NCBI GenBank assembly: GCA_040222235.1
Contig: JAVKDO010000044.1
Coordinates: 1 to 64,000, forward strand
Reading direction: 5' to 3'
DNA: 64,000 nt
Source: UBA6059 sp040222235
GTDB lineage: Bacteria > Bacteroidota > Bacteroidia > Cytophagales > Cyclobacteriaceae
In this document: positions 26,668 to 36,273 of the stretch, piece after piece
How positions within the stretch are numbered: the first letter of the stretch is position 1
Layout: each line of letters begins with the position of its first letter
Translations under genes and position numbers: made by a program
The notes under the pieces: model-generated
Told to the model about the DNA's origin: nothing
The model's database searches: none
Seen by the model: only the letters and a program-made list of their open reading frames with translations

Positions 26668-27984
26668 ATGACAGAAACGCTTACAAAGTCTCAAGCCTTA
26701 CTCGAAAGAAGAAAAGAGGTTGTTGCCAATGGAGTAGGGGTATTTAATACTGCTACGGTAAGTGAGGCCAAGGGTGCCATTATAACAGATGTGGATGGCA
26801 ATGAGCTCATCGATTTTGCGGGAGGCATTGGTGTAGTCAACGCAGGACACTGTCCCGAGCCTGTGGTAGCTGCTATTAGAGAGCAAGCTGGAAAATATCT
26901 TCATACAAGCTTCAATGTGGTGACTTATGAACCCTATATCAAGTTGTGCGAGGAATTGGTGGAAATCCTTCCGCATGGTGAAAAAACCAAAGTTATGCTG
27001 GTCAGTACAGGGGCTGAGGCGGTTGAAAATGCTATTAAAATCGCGCGTCAAGCCACAAAACGTCAGGCCGTTTTGTGTTTCACTGAAGCGTATCATGGCC
27101 GGACGATGATGGCCATGACACTTACCAGTAAGGTTGGGTATAAAACCAACTGCGGTCCATTTGCTCCGGAAGTTTATCGTTTGCCATTCCCTAACTTCTA
27201 CAAGTACAGCGATGGAAGGTCAATGGATGAGTTTGTCGACTTGGAGCTAAGGAGATTACGCGCAAGCGAGAAAAATCTAATTGACCCCAACAACCTTGCT
27301 GCCATTATCATAGAGCCAGTGCAAGGTGAAGGGGGCTTCAATGTGGTTCCAGCGAGGTATCTGGAAGGTCTATGGGCATTTTGCGATGAGCATGGGATCA
27401 TGCTGATCGTAGATGAGATTCAAAGTGGCTTTGCGAGAACAGGCAAATGGGCGAGCTGGCAAAACTTCAACATTGTGCCAGACCTCAGCACCTATGCTAA
27501 GTCAATGGGATCTGGATTGCCCATAGCTGCAGTATTGGGCAGGGCTGAGGTGATGGATGCAGCCGCCCCAGGTACGATTGGTGGTACCTATATTGGTAGC
27601 CCAATAAGCTGTGTCGCCGCATCAGCTACCATTAAGTATATGAAGGATATCAACTTGAATCAGCGTGGTGTTGATGTTGGCAATATCATTACCGGTAGGC
27701 TGAATAATCTAAAAAACCTATGCCCAGATATAGGGGATGTACGTGGACAGGGCGCCATGATCGCTGTTGAATTTGTGAAAAACAACGATCCCAGACAACC
27801 CAATGCTGATCTCTGCGGAAAAGTAGTAAAGGAATGTGCTGCCAATGGGTTGATTATCCTAAGCGCGGGTACTTATAAAAATATTGTCCGCATACTTTCT
27901 CCATTGGTGATTACTGATGATCAATTACACAAAGGGTTAGACATCCTTGAGCAAGCCATTTTAAACAATACTAAAGACAGTTAA
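26668..27984 (+). CDS. Class III PLP aminotransferase (4-aminobutyrate aminotransferase type)
   Basis: A 438-aa cytosolic enzyme with the class III signature (LIVDEIQSGFARTGKW... and the PLP lysine K278 in TYAKSMGSGLPIAAVLG), G-A-E-A in STGAEAVENAIKIA, and GGTYIGSPISC. GABA aminotransferases convert 4-aminobutyrate plus 2-oxoglutarate to succinate semialdehyde plus glutamate; diamine and other omega-amino-acid aminotransferases look alike. The semialdehyde-dehydrogenase gene seven genes along supports an omega-amine substrate. The next gene follows without a spacer. Confidence 0.9.
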   Translation: MTETLTKSQALLERRKEVVANGVGVFNTATVSEAKGAIITDVDGNELIDFAGGIGVVNAGHCPEPVVAAIREQAGKYLHTSFNVVTYEPYIKLCEELVEILPHGEKTKVMLVSTGAEAVENAIKIARQATKRQAVLCFTEAYHGRTMMAMTLTSKVGYKTNCGPFAPEVYRLPFPNFYKYSDGRSMDEFVDLELRRLRASEKNLIDPNNLAAIIIEPVQGEGGFNVVPARYLEGLWAFCDEHGIMLIVDEIQSGFARTGKWASWQNFNIVPDLSTYAKSMGSGLPIAAVLGRAEVMDAAAPGTIGGTYIGSPISCVAASATIKYMKDINLNQRGVDVGNIITGRLNNLKNLCPDIGDVRGQGAMIAVEFVKNNDPRQPNADLCGKVVKECAANGLIILSAGTYKNIVRILSPLVITDDQLHKGLDILEQAILNNTKDS

Positions 27985-28920
27985 ATGAAGCCATTCTCTA
28001 TTGCTGGTGTACAAATGAAGGTGTCAGCGACCTATTCCAATGTGGAAATGATGAAGCTGAAACTCGATATCACTATGAATCTCTATCCATGGGTAGATAT
28101 GGTGGTATTTAGTGAATTATGTGCTTTTGGTCCGCTTATCCACACTGCGCAAGAAGTGCCTGGCCTGTTTGAACAGGAAATGCAAAAGATGGCTAAGAAG
28201 TACGGTATCTGGTTGATACCAGGCTCTATTTTTGAGAAGCGCGGAGACCTTATTTACAATACCGCCTCGGTGATTAACCCACATGGGGAAGTGGTCACGC
28301 GCTATAGCAAGATGTTTCCATTCTACCCATATGAAGTGGGAGTTACACCCGGTCATCAATTCTGTGTGTTTGATGTACCCGATATAGGTCGCTTCGGCAT
28401 CTCTATATGCTATGATATGTGGTTTCCAGAGACAGTGCGGACACTAGCCGTCATGGGTGCGGAAGTGATCCTTCACCCTACGATGACAGGAACTATAGAC
28501 CGAGAGACCGAGCTGTCAATCGCTAGAGCAATGGCTACCGTCAATCAATGTTATTTCTTTGACGTGAACGGCCTGGACACTGGAGGTAGTGGATGCTCGA
28601 TTGTATGCGGGCCTGACGGACGTGTATTGTATCAGGCAGGTAGTACGGAAGAAATAATACCCATAGAACTAGACATAGAACGCGTAAAAAGAAGCCGAGA
28701 GCTTGGCTTATTAAGGCTCGGCCAACCTTTAAAGAGTTTTAGAGACCACATCGGTGATTTCCACATCTATGAGAAGGGCGCTAAACTTCCATATCTGGAC
28801 TCACTGGGTCCGCTTCATAAGCCAACCAAATTGAAGACGCTAACGGAGCTAAGACAGAAAGAGGGCGATTTAACTAAGAAAGATCAGCCATTGGGATACA
28901 AAGGCGTCAATCAACTGTAA
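27985..28920 (+). CDS. Carbon-nitrogen hydrolase (nitrilase superfamily)
   Basis: A 311-aa protein with the catalytic triad E44 (VVFSELCAFG), K108 (RYSKMFPFYPYE) and C141 (GISICYDMWFPET). The superfamily hydrolyses amides, including N-carbamoylputrescine (AguB), omega-amides and ureido compounds. Translationally coupled to the aminotransferase (its ATG follows the TAA directly). In this cluster an omega-amidase or carbamoyl-amine amidase would fit. Confidence 0.9.
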   Translation: MKPFSIAGVQMKVSATYSNVEMMKLKLDITMNLYPWVDMVVFSELCAFGPLIHTAQEVPGLFEQEMQKMAKKYGIWLIPGSIFEKRGDLIYNTASVINPHGEVVTRYSKMFPFYPYEVGVTPGHQFCVFDVPDIGRFGISICYDMWFPETVRTLAVMGAEVILHPTMTGTIDRETELSIARAMATVNQCYFFDVNGLDTGGSGCSIVCGPDGRVLYQAGSTEEIIPIELDIERVKRSRELGLLRLGQPLKSFRDHIGDFHIYEKGAKLPYLDSLGPLHKPTKLKTLTELRQKEGDLTKKDQPLGYKGVNQL

Positions 28921-28938
28921 ATAGAAAAGTAAGAAGAA

Positions 28939-29340
28939 ATGGGATCTACCTCATCGAGTAAACCGACTAAGCAACTAAAGGACTATGTGAATTGGTTTGA
29001 AATACCGGCCCTCAATATTCAGAGGGCGGTATCCTTTTACAATCACATCTATGGTCTTGAAATGGAAATCACAGAGGCCAACAATTATGCTATGGCTTTC
29101 TTTCCCGCAGACAAGGGTATTGGTGGGGCTATTGTGATGGGTGAGGGGAGTATTCCAAGCGAAGTTGGGCCATTGGTATATCTCAATGGCGGTAAAGATT
29201 TGAGCCTGGTCCTAAACAATATTGAGGCTGCAGGAGGGCGCGTTGTACTTCCGAAAACGCTCATCGACGAAGATTCAGGTTATTTCGCGCTTTTCATTGA
29301 TAGCGAAGGCAACCGCCTCGCTTTACATTCACAAGCTTAA
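28939..29340 (+). CDS. VOC-superfamily protein (glyoxalase/bleomycin-resistance fold)
   Basis: A 133-aa two-module VOC protein: VNWFEIPALNIQRAVSFYNHIYGLEM at the start (given as VNWFEIPALNIQRAV then SFYNHIYGLEM) and GYFALFIDSEGNRLALHSQ at the end. The second-module E and H ligand positions look present. Such proteins bind a metal and handle small carbonyl or amine compounds; specific activity unknown. Its stop ends 1 bp before the start of the decarboxylase. Confidence 0.84.
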   Translation: MGSTSSSKPTKQLKDYVNWFEIPALNIQRAVSFYNHIYGLEMEITEANNYAMAFFPADKGIGGAIVMGEGSIPSEVGPLVYLNGGKDLSLVLNNIEAAGGRVVLPKTLIDEDSGYFALFIDSEGNRLALHSQA

Positions 29341-29341
29341 G

Positions 29342-32089
29342 ATGCCAGGAAAGAAGAAAGCAGTAAGTGCACCGTATTATAGCATAGGCCAACTAAGACT
29401 TGACCATTGGAATGCCTTAAAAAATGAAACAGTAGATCTCTCTCATTGCAGGAGAGGATCAGCGAATGAGACTCAGCACAAGGAAAAGGTTCAATCCTTG
29501 CTCAAGGACCTTAAAACTGTTGAACAGTATTTCGCGATTCCCGGTAAGGGAACAATAGATAAACTTATCAATGCACTAGCGAGGAAAGAGCATGCGGCAT
29601 TAGCCAACAAGGTGACCCAGCTGACGCGACAGCTAGTGAGTGACGAGTACATGGGCAATGACAATGTCTCCATTGAAATCGAGGGCGATCAACCTGAATT
29701 GGATGATAATGCCGAGCAATTAACATCCTCTAAGAAGAACTATTTTGAGGTACTCTTTCTGGAAGATCTGAGCACTGCTGATGAGACAGCTTTGCATATG
29801 AAGGTCAGGGATCTCCATGACCCCAGTGATGAGTTTAATTACAATATCATAGTGCAGCATTCTTTTCAAGATGCGCTGATTGCACTATTCTTCAATCACA
29901 ACATTCAAGCGGTGGTCATTCGCTATGCGCCATCTTATCGCTCTTCGAATATTTCGGCCTTGATTAAGCCATATATTCAAAATGTTTTAAAGATTGATTT
30001 CAATGCTACGCCGGAGGCCGACCTTGGCCCAAGATTAGGGGAATTGATCAAGCAGTTTAGGCCTGAGCTAGATACCTACTATGTGACCGATACAGTACTG
30101 ACTGATCTTAAAGACAGCACGTTGCAGCTCTTTCGCCGCATTTACTACGGCAAGGAGGACTTGCAGGAATTGCACCTGGCCATCATACGCGGCATAAGGG
30201 AAAGGCATCACACGCCATTTTTCAGTGCGCTGAAAGAGTACAGTCAGAAGCCTACCGGAATATTTCATGCTATGCCCATCTCCCGAGGCAACTCGGTGTT
30301 CAAATCAAAGTGGATCAAGGACTTTGGAGATTTCTATGGCCGAAACATGTTTTTGGCGGAGACTTCCTCTACAACAGGCGGTATGGATTCATTACTCCAA
30401 CCAACTGGCCCACTGAAAAAGGCACAGGAGATGGCTGCAAAGGCTTACCGAGCACAGCGCACCTACTTTGTTACTAATGGCACCTCTACCGCAAATAAGA
30501 TAGTGGTGCAAGCGTTGGTTGAACCCGGTGATTTGGTCATGATTGACCGAGATTGTCATAAATCACACCATTATGGTTTGGTGCTTTCTGGTGCCTATCC
30601 CGTGTATTTGGACTCGTATCCTATCGAGAAATACTCGATGTACGGAGCTGTTCCATTGGAACAAATCTTAGGAAAGCTATTGCAACTCAAGGCTGCCGGA
30701 AGACTCAGTAAGGTGAAGATGTTACTCCTTACCAATTGCACCTTCGATGGATTGGTATATAATGTCCAGCGGGTCATGGAGAGGGTGTTGGCCATCAAGC
30801 CCGATATGGTTTTTCTCTGGGATGAAGCCTGGTTTGCCTTTGCGAGCTTCACTTATACTTATAAGCAGCGAACAGGAATGTTTAGTGCTGAGACGCTCGC
30901 CCGTAAGTTTCAAAGCCCTGAATACAGAAAGCACTATCAAGAGCACATCAAGAAATTAAAAAGTGGGGGAGAACCTACTATGCCGGATCCAGACAAGGTC
31001 AGGATTAGAGTATATTCAACACACAGCACGCACAAGACACTTAGTAGTTTTCGACAAGGCTCCATGATCCATATTTGGGATCAGGATTTCAGAAAGAAAT
31101 CAGAAAGCACATTCCTGGAGGCCTACATGACCCATACTTCCACCTCGCCGAACTATCAAATGCTTGCATCTTTGGATGTTGGCAGGAGACAGGCTCAGTT
31201 TGAAGGGTATGAGATGGTCGAGAAGAGTATTGAGTTGGCGATGGTACTCCGCGCAAAAGTAATCGGGAATCCTTTGCTGAGTAAGTACTTCGATGTACTT
31301 ACTTTGAAGGATTTTATACCTGATCAGTACCGTGAAAGCGGTCTTGCAGAATACTATGATGCCACCACAGGTTGGAATCGCATGGAGGAAGCTTGGGAGC
31401 AAGATGAGTTTATGCTTGATCCTACCAAAATCACATTATTCATAGGCAGAACTGGCATAGACGGAGATACTTTCAAGAATAAGTACCTGATGGATCAGTA
31501 CAACATCCAGATCAATAAGACTTCCAGAAATTCTGTGCTTTTCATGACTAACATAGGCACCACGAGTAGTAGTGTCGCTTATTTGAGTAAGGTCTTATTG
31601 AAGATAGCAGGACAGCTAGAAGAGGAGTTCGGGTCACTGAATAAGCGCGAAAGTGAAATCGCCAGATTGAGAATTAAGTCAATGACAGAGGATGTCCCAC
31701 CACTGCCTGACTTTAGTAGATTCAATATGTCATTCCAAGCTGTGCCTGGCGTACCAGGAGGTAATCTGCGGGCCGCCTATTTCTTGGCTTACAACGAGGA
31801 GAACTGTGAGTATATCTCTATTCAGGATTGTATGGCTGCTATTCAAGGAGGCAAGGAGTTGGTAGCGTCTTCATTTGTTATTCCTTACCCACCAGGATTT
31901 CCTGTGTTGGTGCCGGGTCAGGTGGTAAGTGAGGAGATTATCAGGTTCATGTTGGCCCTTGACGTTACGGAGATTCATGGATATCGAGCTGATCTAGGAT
32001 TAAGAGTTTTTCGTGAGAGTGTACTCAACCGTCAAAAAACAGCCACTGCCATGGGCGGTAGGAGCATAGGAAGAGCAAAGAAGAAATAA
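29342..32089 (+). CDS. Long Orn/Lys/Arg decarboxylase-family PLP enzyme
   Basis: A 915-aa protein. The true start is ATG 29342 (MPGKKKAVSAPYYS); the frame is open further upstream only because it overlaps the VOC gene. Residues 1-130 are an unusual N-terminal extension, 130-290 a receiver-like wing domain, and 310-800 the fold-type I PLP domain with GTSTANKIV, DRDCHKSHHYG and the Schiff-base lysine K565 in STHKTLSSFRQG. Typical family members have 710-755 residues. The family makes diamines (putrescine, cadaverine, agmatine) from basic amino acids; the specific substrate cannot be called. Confidence 0.88.
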   Translation: MPGKKKAVSAPYYSIGQLRLDHWNALKNETVDLSHCRRGSANETQHKEKVQSLLKDLKTVEQYFAIPGKGTIDKLINALARKEHAALANKVTQLTRQLVSDEYMGNDNVSIEIEGDQPELDDNAEQLTSSKKNYFEVLFLEDLSTADETALHMKVRDLHDPSDEFNYNIIVQHSFQDALIALFFNHNIQAVVIRYAPSYRSSNISALIKPYIQNVLKIDFNATPEADLGPRLGELIKQFRPELDTYYVTDTVLTDLKDSTLQLFRRIYYGKEDLQELHLAIIRGIRERHHTPFFSALKEYSQKPTGIFHAMPISRGNSVFKSKWIKDFGDFYGRNMFLAETSSTTGGMDSLLQPTGPLKKAQEMAAKAYRAQRTYFVTNGTSTANKIVVQALVEPGDLVMIDRDCHKSHHYGLVLSGAYPVYLDSYPIEKYSMYGAVPLEQILGKLLQLKAAGRLSKVKMLLLTNCTFDGLVYNVQRVMERVLAIKPDMVFLWDEAWFAFASFTYTYKQRTGMFSAETLARKFQSPEYRKHYQEHIKKLKSGGEPTMPDPDKVRIRVYSTHSTHKTLSSFRQGSMIHIWDQDFRKKSESTFLEAYMTHTSTSPNYQMLASLDVGRRQAQFEGYEMVEKSIELAMVLRAKVIGNPLLSKYFDVLTLKDFIPDQYRESGLAEYYDATTGWNRMEEAWEQDEFMLDPTKITLFIGRTGIDGDTFKNKYLMDQYNIQINKTSRNSVLFMTNIGTTSSSVAYLSKVLLKIAGQLEEEFGSLNKRESEIARLRIKSMTEDVPPLPDFSRFNMSFQAVPGVPGGNLRAAYFLAYNEENCEYISIQDCMAAIQGGKELVASSFVIPYPPGFPVLVPGQVVSEEIIRFMLALDVTEIHGYRADLGLRVFRESVLNRQKTATAMGGRSIGRAKKK

Positions 32090-32118
32090 TAGAAAGAGAA
32101 AATTAAGATTATAAAATC

Positions 32119-33630
32119 ATGAGCGTAAAGTCTACCAAAACTCCAGCTGCCAAGACAAGGGTAGCTAAAGCCAAAGCTGCTAACCTCAACGGCGTAGCAG
32201 ACATCCGAAGGTACTTCTACAAAAACGAAGAGCCGATCTATTTCATCAGTGCTACCAACTTCAATTTGCTGGGTGCTGATGAGTGGATCAAAGGATTTAA
32301 GTTTATCTGTCACATAGAGTGCTTTGCTGGACTTCATCCTAATGTCTTTTCTCCTAAGGAGGAAATACCACATGATGAGTTTCAAAGTATAGAGGATATC
32401 AACAATTACCTTCTACAGCATCCTGAAGTACAGTCATATATCAAGTCAAGAAAGAAGGGTGGCAAAGCAGGTAAAGTAATGTTTCTCATGTTTGATGAGA
32501 AGACTGAGAAACTAGCGAAAAAGCTTGGGCTTGAGGTCATCATGCCATCTGCCAAGATGCGAACCTTCATGGATAATAAGGTCAATACCAATCGTATTGC
32601 TGAGAAAGCAGGAGTGCCATGTGTACCTAACGTTTTGACTCCTGTCAAGAACTACAAACATTTATGTGAGGTGTCTAAGGGCCTTGGTAAAGATCTGGTT
32701 ATACAAACCCCTTTTGGAGATTCGGGACATACTACCTTTTTCATTTCCAATGAAGAGGAGTATAAAAAGTACGCCGAGGAAATAGAGCAAGAGAAAGAAG
32801 TAAAAGTCATGAAGCGCATCAATTGCCGAGGCTCTGCTATTGAGGCTTGTGTGACACGACATGGTACAATTGTAGCGCCTTTGATGACCGAATTAGTAGG
32901 CTTCAAAGAACTGACTCCTTATAAAGGCGGCTGGTGCGGCAATGAGATCTTTCCTGATGCATTTACTCCTCAGCTGAGAAAGAAAGCATCTAAATACACA
33001 CAACTTTTTGGAGATCAATTGAGGCAGGAAGGCTACAAAGGCTACTTCGAATTAGATTATTTGATTGATCAGGACAATGGAGAGATTTATTTGGGGGAAC
33101 TTAATCCGAGAGTAACAGGGGCGAGCTCCATTACCAACCATGCGGTATTTGCGCTAGCGGATGCGCCACTATATCTCTTCCACATACTGGAATGGATGAA
33201 TGTGGATTATGATCTCAATATCAAATCGATCAATGCTCGATGGGCTAAGCAGGAAAATCTAGATACATGGAGTCAACTCATCGTAAAGCATACAGAAGAT
33301 ACTATTGAGTACGTGACGGCCGCACCAGACTCAGGTATTTGGCATATGTTTGACAATGGACATATCCTATTCGACAGGATGGATACTCACCGTAGAGCAG
33401 TTGAAAGTGAGCAAGAAGCCTTCTTCCTCCGTATCACTCAAAAAGGGGATTACCTATATGATGGTGCTGATTTAGGGATTATCGTATCGAGAGGTCGAAT
33501 GATGACAAAGGATTTCAAGCTTACCCCGCGGGCCAAAAGCTGGATTGCTGCCATAAGAGCTCAGTATGCCTCTCAACTCATTGAGGATAAGAGGGAGCAG
33601 CCAGTACTCATAGGTAGTCTGACAAAGTAG
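32119..33630 (+). CDS. ATP-grasp ligase (biotin-carboxylase-like fold)
   Basis: A 503-aa protein. Residues 1-20 are Lys/Ala-rich. The ATP-grasp domain spans about 130-370: MPSAKMRTFMDNKVNTNRIAE (MPSAKMRTFMDNKV then NTNRIAE), LVIQTPFGDSGHTTFF (nucleotide loop), and the Mg-binding segment GEIYLGELNPRVTGASS. ATP-grasp ligases join a carboxylate to an amine or thiol via acyl phosphate. It has no biotin or carboxyltransferase partner here, so an amide-forming ligase acting within this amine cluster is more likely than a carboxylase. A terminator follows at 33636. Confidence 0.86.
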   Translation: MSVKSTKTPAAKTRVAKAKAANLNGVADIRRYFYKNEEPIYFISATNFNLLGADEWIKGFKFICHIECFAGLHPNVFSPKEEIPHDEFQSIEDINNYLLQHPEVQSYIKSRKKGGKAGKVMFLMFDEKTEKLAKKLGLEVIMPSAKMRTFMDNKVNTNRIAEKAGVPCVPNVLTPVKNYKHLCEVSKGLGKDLVIQTPFGDSGHTTFFISNEEEYKKYAEEIEQEKEVKVMKRINCRGSAIEACVTRHGTIVAPLMTELVGFKELTPYKGGWCGNEIFPDAFTPQLRKKASKYTQLFGDQLRQEGYKGYFELDYLIDQDNGEIYLGELNPRVTGASSITNHAVFALADAPLYLFHILEWMNVDYDLNIKSINARWAKQENLDTWSQLIVKHTEDTIEYVTAAPDSGIWHMFDNGHILFDRMDTHRRAVESEQEAFFLRITQKGDYLYDGADLGIIVSRGRMMTKDFKLTPRAKSWIAAIRAQYASQLIEDKREQPVLIGSLTK

Positions 33631-33635
33631 TTATT

Positions 33636-33674
33636 TTCAATGCGTTTGGCATCTGCAGGCGCATTGAATTTTTA
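33636..33674 (+). terminator. Rho-independent terminator after the ATP-grasp gene
   Basis: Perfect 9-bp stem TTCAATGCG (33636-33644) / CGCATTGAA (33660-33668) with a 15-nt loop, followed by TTTTT (33669-33673). It lies 6 bp after the stop of the ATP-grasp gene, so the last two genes of the cluster are probably a separate or reduced transcript. Confidence 0.8.
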
Positions 33675-33715
33675 TTGAACAAATGAAGAGGTCAATTCTT
33701 TAAGAATTGAGATGT

Positions 33716-34702
33716 ATGCAGCGCCATTTTATATCTATCAATGAACCAGTAGCAGATTTCAAGTGGCAAAAACTGTTCTTCGAAAGATGGCCGGCTTATC
33801 AGAAATGGTTGAATGAATCGGGTCGACCACCAGAAAGATCCATCGCACTCGCAGCACTGAGAAAGTACATGCCAGAGATGGTCGATACGCACGACCACTT
33901 GTGTCGTCTTGTACGAGCTGAAGATGATGTGGTAGCTTTCCTGACTGGTTTTCAACCACCAGCTTATTCCAGTGCTTGCTCACAAGTAGTTTCTACACAG
34001 CAGACTGTTCAGTTAATTCGTAATTACGATTATCATGTTGGTCTCTTTGAGGGCACATTATTGATGACAAGGTGGCATGGAAAGAAAGTGATCGCCAATA
34101 GTGATTGTCTATTAGGAGTGTTGGATGGAATGAATGAAGATGGCCTGGCCATCTCGCTGACTTTTGGCGGACGGAGTGTGGTTGGGTATGGGTTCGGTAT
34201 TCCATTTATTCTGCGCTATATACTTGAGTTTTGTAGCACGGTAGAGGAAGCAGTCGATGTACTCCTGCGAGTACCATCGCATATGTCGTACAATGTGACC
34301 GTGACTGATCGCAGAGGGTTGATAAAGACGATCCAGATAGCACCCGATAAGTCACCCGTAGTAACGGGTATTCCATTGGCCACCAATCATCAGGGTCCCA
34401 TTGAGTGGGCGGGAAATATTAATAAGACAGTAGAGCGAGCCTCCTGCCTGAAAAATTTACTTCTTAATGGAGTAGGTGGAGAGGACTTAACGCAGGCTTT
34501 TCTACGGAAACCCCTACACAATTCAGAGTATTCTGATGGCTTTGGAACGCTCTATACTGCAGTTTACCAACCCATCGAAGGAAAGGTGCAGTTACATTGG
34601 CCAAATGAATCTGTGGTACAATCCTTTGATTCATTTATCGAAGGAAAAAAACTAATCATCTATAATCAAAATAAAACCTCTATCGCTCGAGGTAAACACT
34701 AG
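33716..34702 (+). CDS. C45-type acyltransferase/hydrolase (penicillin acyltransferase-like, Ntn fold)
   Basis: About 328 aa from the ATG at 33716 (a TTG at 33707 is also in frame). Features of the acyl-CoA:6-aminopenicillanate acyltransferase family are SSAC88SQV (candidate autoprocessing nucleophile Cys), RNYDYHVG and DGMNEDGLAISLTFGG. Family members mature by self-cleavage before the Cys and hydrolyse or transfer amide-linked acyl groups. In this cluster it could deacylate an N-acylated amine intermediate made by the ATP-grasp enzyme. Followed after 1 bp by the dehydrogenase. Confidence 0.82.
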   Translation: MQRHFISINEPVADFKWQKLFFERWPAYQKWLNESGRPPERSIALAALRKYMPEMVDTHDHLCRLVRAEDDVVAFLTGFQPPAYSSACSQVVSTQQTVQLIRNYDYHVGLFEGTLLMTRWHGKKVIANSDCLLGVLDGMNEDGLAISLTFGGRSVVGYGFGIPFILRYILEFCSTVEEAVDVLLRVPSHMSYNVTVTDRRGLIKTIQIAPDKSPVVTGIPLATNHQGPIEWAGNINKTVERASCLKNLLLNGVGGEDLTQAFLRKPLHNSEYSDGFGTLYTAVYQPIEGKVQLHWPNESVVQSFDSFIEGKKLIIYNQNKTSIARGKH

Positions 34703-34703
34703 T

Positions 34704-36059
34704 ATGGAATTCAAAAGCATAAACCCTTATAACGGTCAGGAAGTAGGCCAGTACACCTCTCAAACAGAAGCTGAAACAGCAGCTATGCTGCAAAAGGCAG
34801 AAGAAACTTTCAAGACATGGAGAGCTGTTCCGCTTAGAGAGCGAGCTCAGTTGATGAAGAAAGCTGGTCAGGTACTGAGAGATAATGTGGAGGAGTATGC
34901 CGAGATGATAACACTGGAGATGGGCAAGCCTATTTCTGAATCCAGGGCTGAGGTCAACAAATGCGCCTGGGTCTGTGACTATTATGCGGATCATGCCGCT
35001 GAATTTTTGGCCGATGATATCATTGAGACGGACGCTCAAAAAAGCTTCGTAAAGCATGAGCCAATGGGCTGTGTTCTGGCCATAATGCCCTGGAATTTTC
35101 CTTTCTGGCAGGTGTTTAGATTCGCCGCTCCTACATTGACTGCTGGCAATACCGGAATGCTCAAACATGCGCCCAATGTTTTTGGCTGTGCTAAACAGAT
35201 CGAAGAAGTTTTCATAAGAGCAGGTTTTCCAGAAGGTGTTTTTCAAAACCTCATCGTACACCATGACCAGACAGAGAGTATTATTGCTCACGATGCGATC
35301 AAGGCTGTGACACTCACTGGAAGTGAAAGAGCTGGATCTTCAGTAGCCGAAATTGCAGGTAAGTATATCAAGAAGTCATTGCTCGAGCTTGGTGGAAACA
35401 ATGCCTTCATCGTTTGGGAAGATGCGGATATTGACCAGGCTGTGCAAACAGCCATCACGGCGAGAATGCTGAACTGTGGTCAGAGTTGTATTGCCGCTAA
35501 GCGCTTTATTTTGGTGGGAGGAGTCTATGATGAGTTCGTTTCTAAATTCACAGCGGCGGTCAGGGCGCTACCGTCAGGTGATACGATGGATGACGCTACC
35601 AAAGTGGGGCCATTAGCGCGCAAAGATCTCGCTGATCAGCTGCAGGCTCAAGTGAAAAAGTCCGTTGCAGCAGGCGCTGAGCTACTCTGCGGTGGTCAGC
35701 AAAAGGAATGTTACCACGAACCTACTGTATTGGGTAACGTGACCCCTGGTATGCCGGCATTTGATGAAGAGACCTTTGGGCCACTCGCAGCAATGATTAG
35801 GGCCAAGGATATAGAAGAAGCCTTTGCGTTATCTGAAATGTCCAAATACGGGTTGGGGGTCACGGTATGTACTACCAATATTCAGAAAGCACTGGATATG
35901 TCTCACCATGTGAGTGATGGTGCCTATTTTATCAATGAATTGGTGAAATCAGATCCTCGTTTACCCTTTGGAGGTACTAAGCGATCAGGCTATGGACGAG
36001 AATTAGCTAAAGACGGTATGATGGAGTTCCTGAACCACAAGACGGTCTACGTCAAATGA
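34704..36059 (+). CDS. Aldehyde dehydrogenase, succinate-semialdehyde type
   Basis: A 451-aa NAD(P)-dependent dehydrogenase with N131 (MPWNFPFWQ), E228 (LLELGGNNAF) and the catalytic C262 (NCGQSCIAAKRF). Length and LPFGGTKRSGYGREL near the C-terminus match the SSADH/GabD-Sad branch. It would oxidise the semialdehyde produced by the class III aminotransferase to succinate or a homologue, feeding the TCA cycle. Last gene of the cluster. Confidence 0.92.
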   Translation: MEFKSINPYNGQEVGQYTSQTEAETAAMLQKAEETFKTWRAVPLRERAQLMKKAGQVLRDNVEEYAEMITLEMGKPISESRAEVNKCAWVCDYYADHAAEFLADDIIETDAQKSFVKHEPMGCVLAIMPWNFPFWQVFRFAAPTLTAGNTGMLKHAPNVFGCAKQIEEVFIRAGFPEGVFQNLIVHHDQTESIIAHDAIKAVTLTGSERAGSSVAEIAGKYIKKSLLELGGNNAFIVWEDADIDQAVQTAITARMLNCGQSCIAAKRFILVGGVYDEFVSKFTAAVRALPSGDTMDDATKVGPLARKDLADQLQAQVKKSVAAGAELLCGGQQKECYHEPTVLGNVTPGMPAFDEETFGPLAAMIRAKDIEEAFALSEMSKYGLGVTVCTTNIQKALDMSHHVSDGAYFINELVKSDPRLPFGGTKRSGYGRELAKDGMMEFLNHKTVYVK

Positions 36060-36273
36060 TAGTTTTACGTGATTAAATCACCTTTCTGAGATTGGGTCTT
36101 GGTCAACATAGGGTAACACAACGGCAGATCGTACAGTGATAAGCGTCTGAGACGGCCTTGAGGTAGGAGCAAACTACTGTTAGAGCTTACCAGAGCAAAA
36201 AGGCTGAGCCATACAGCCTTGATACAACTGATGGATTTGAACAGTTGAAAAATTCATTAAATTAGGAATAAAT
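36060..36273. other. Gene-free stretch before the cassette
   Basis: No credible frame. It contains a short hairpin AAGGCT/AGCCTT near 36200-36219 without a U-tract. A 12-bp word AAAGGCTGAGCC at 36199-36210 recurs at 37490-37501 inside the right attC-like site. The string TAACACAACGGC at 36114-36125 is roughly complementary to the end of the left attC-like site. It may be the remains of an older, emptied cassette. Confidence 0.4.

Noticed and set aside
32119..33630. Biotin carboxylase subunit of an acyl-CoA carboxylase
   Set aside because: The ATP-grasp fold fits, but there is no biotin-carrier or carboxyltransferase gene and the context is amine metabolism.
36198..36219. Hairpin AAGGCT/AGCCTT as terminator of the dehydrogenase gene
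   Set aside because: Only 6 bp, no U-tract and 140 bp past the stop; not convincing.
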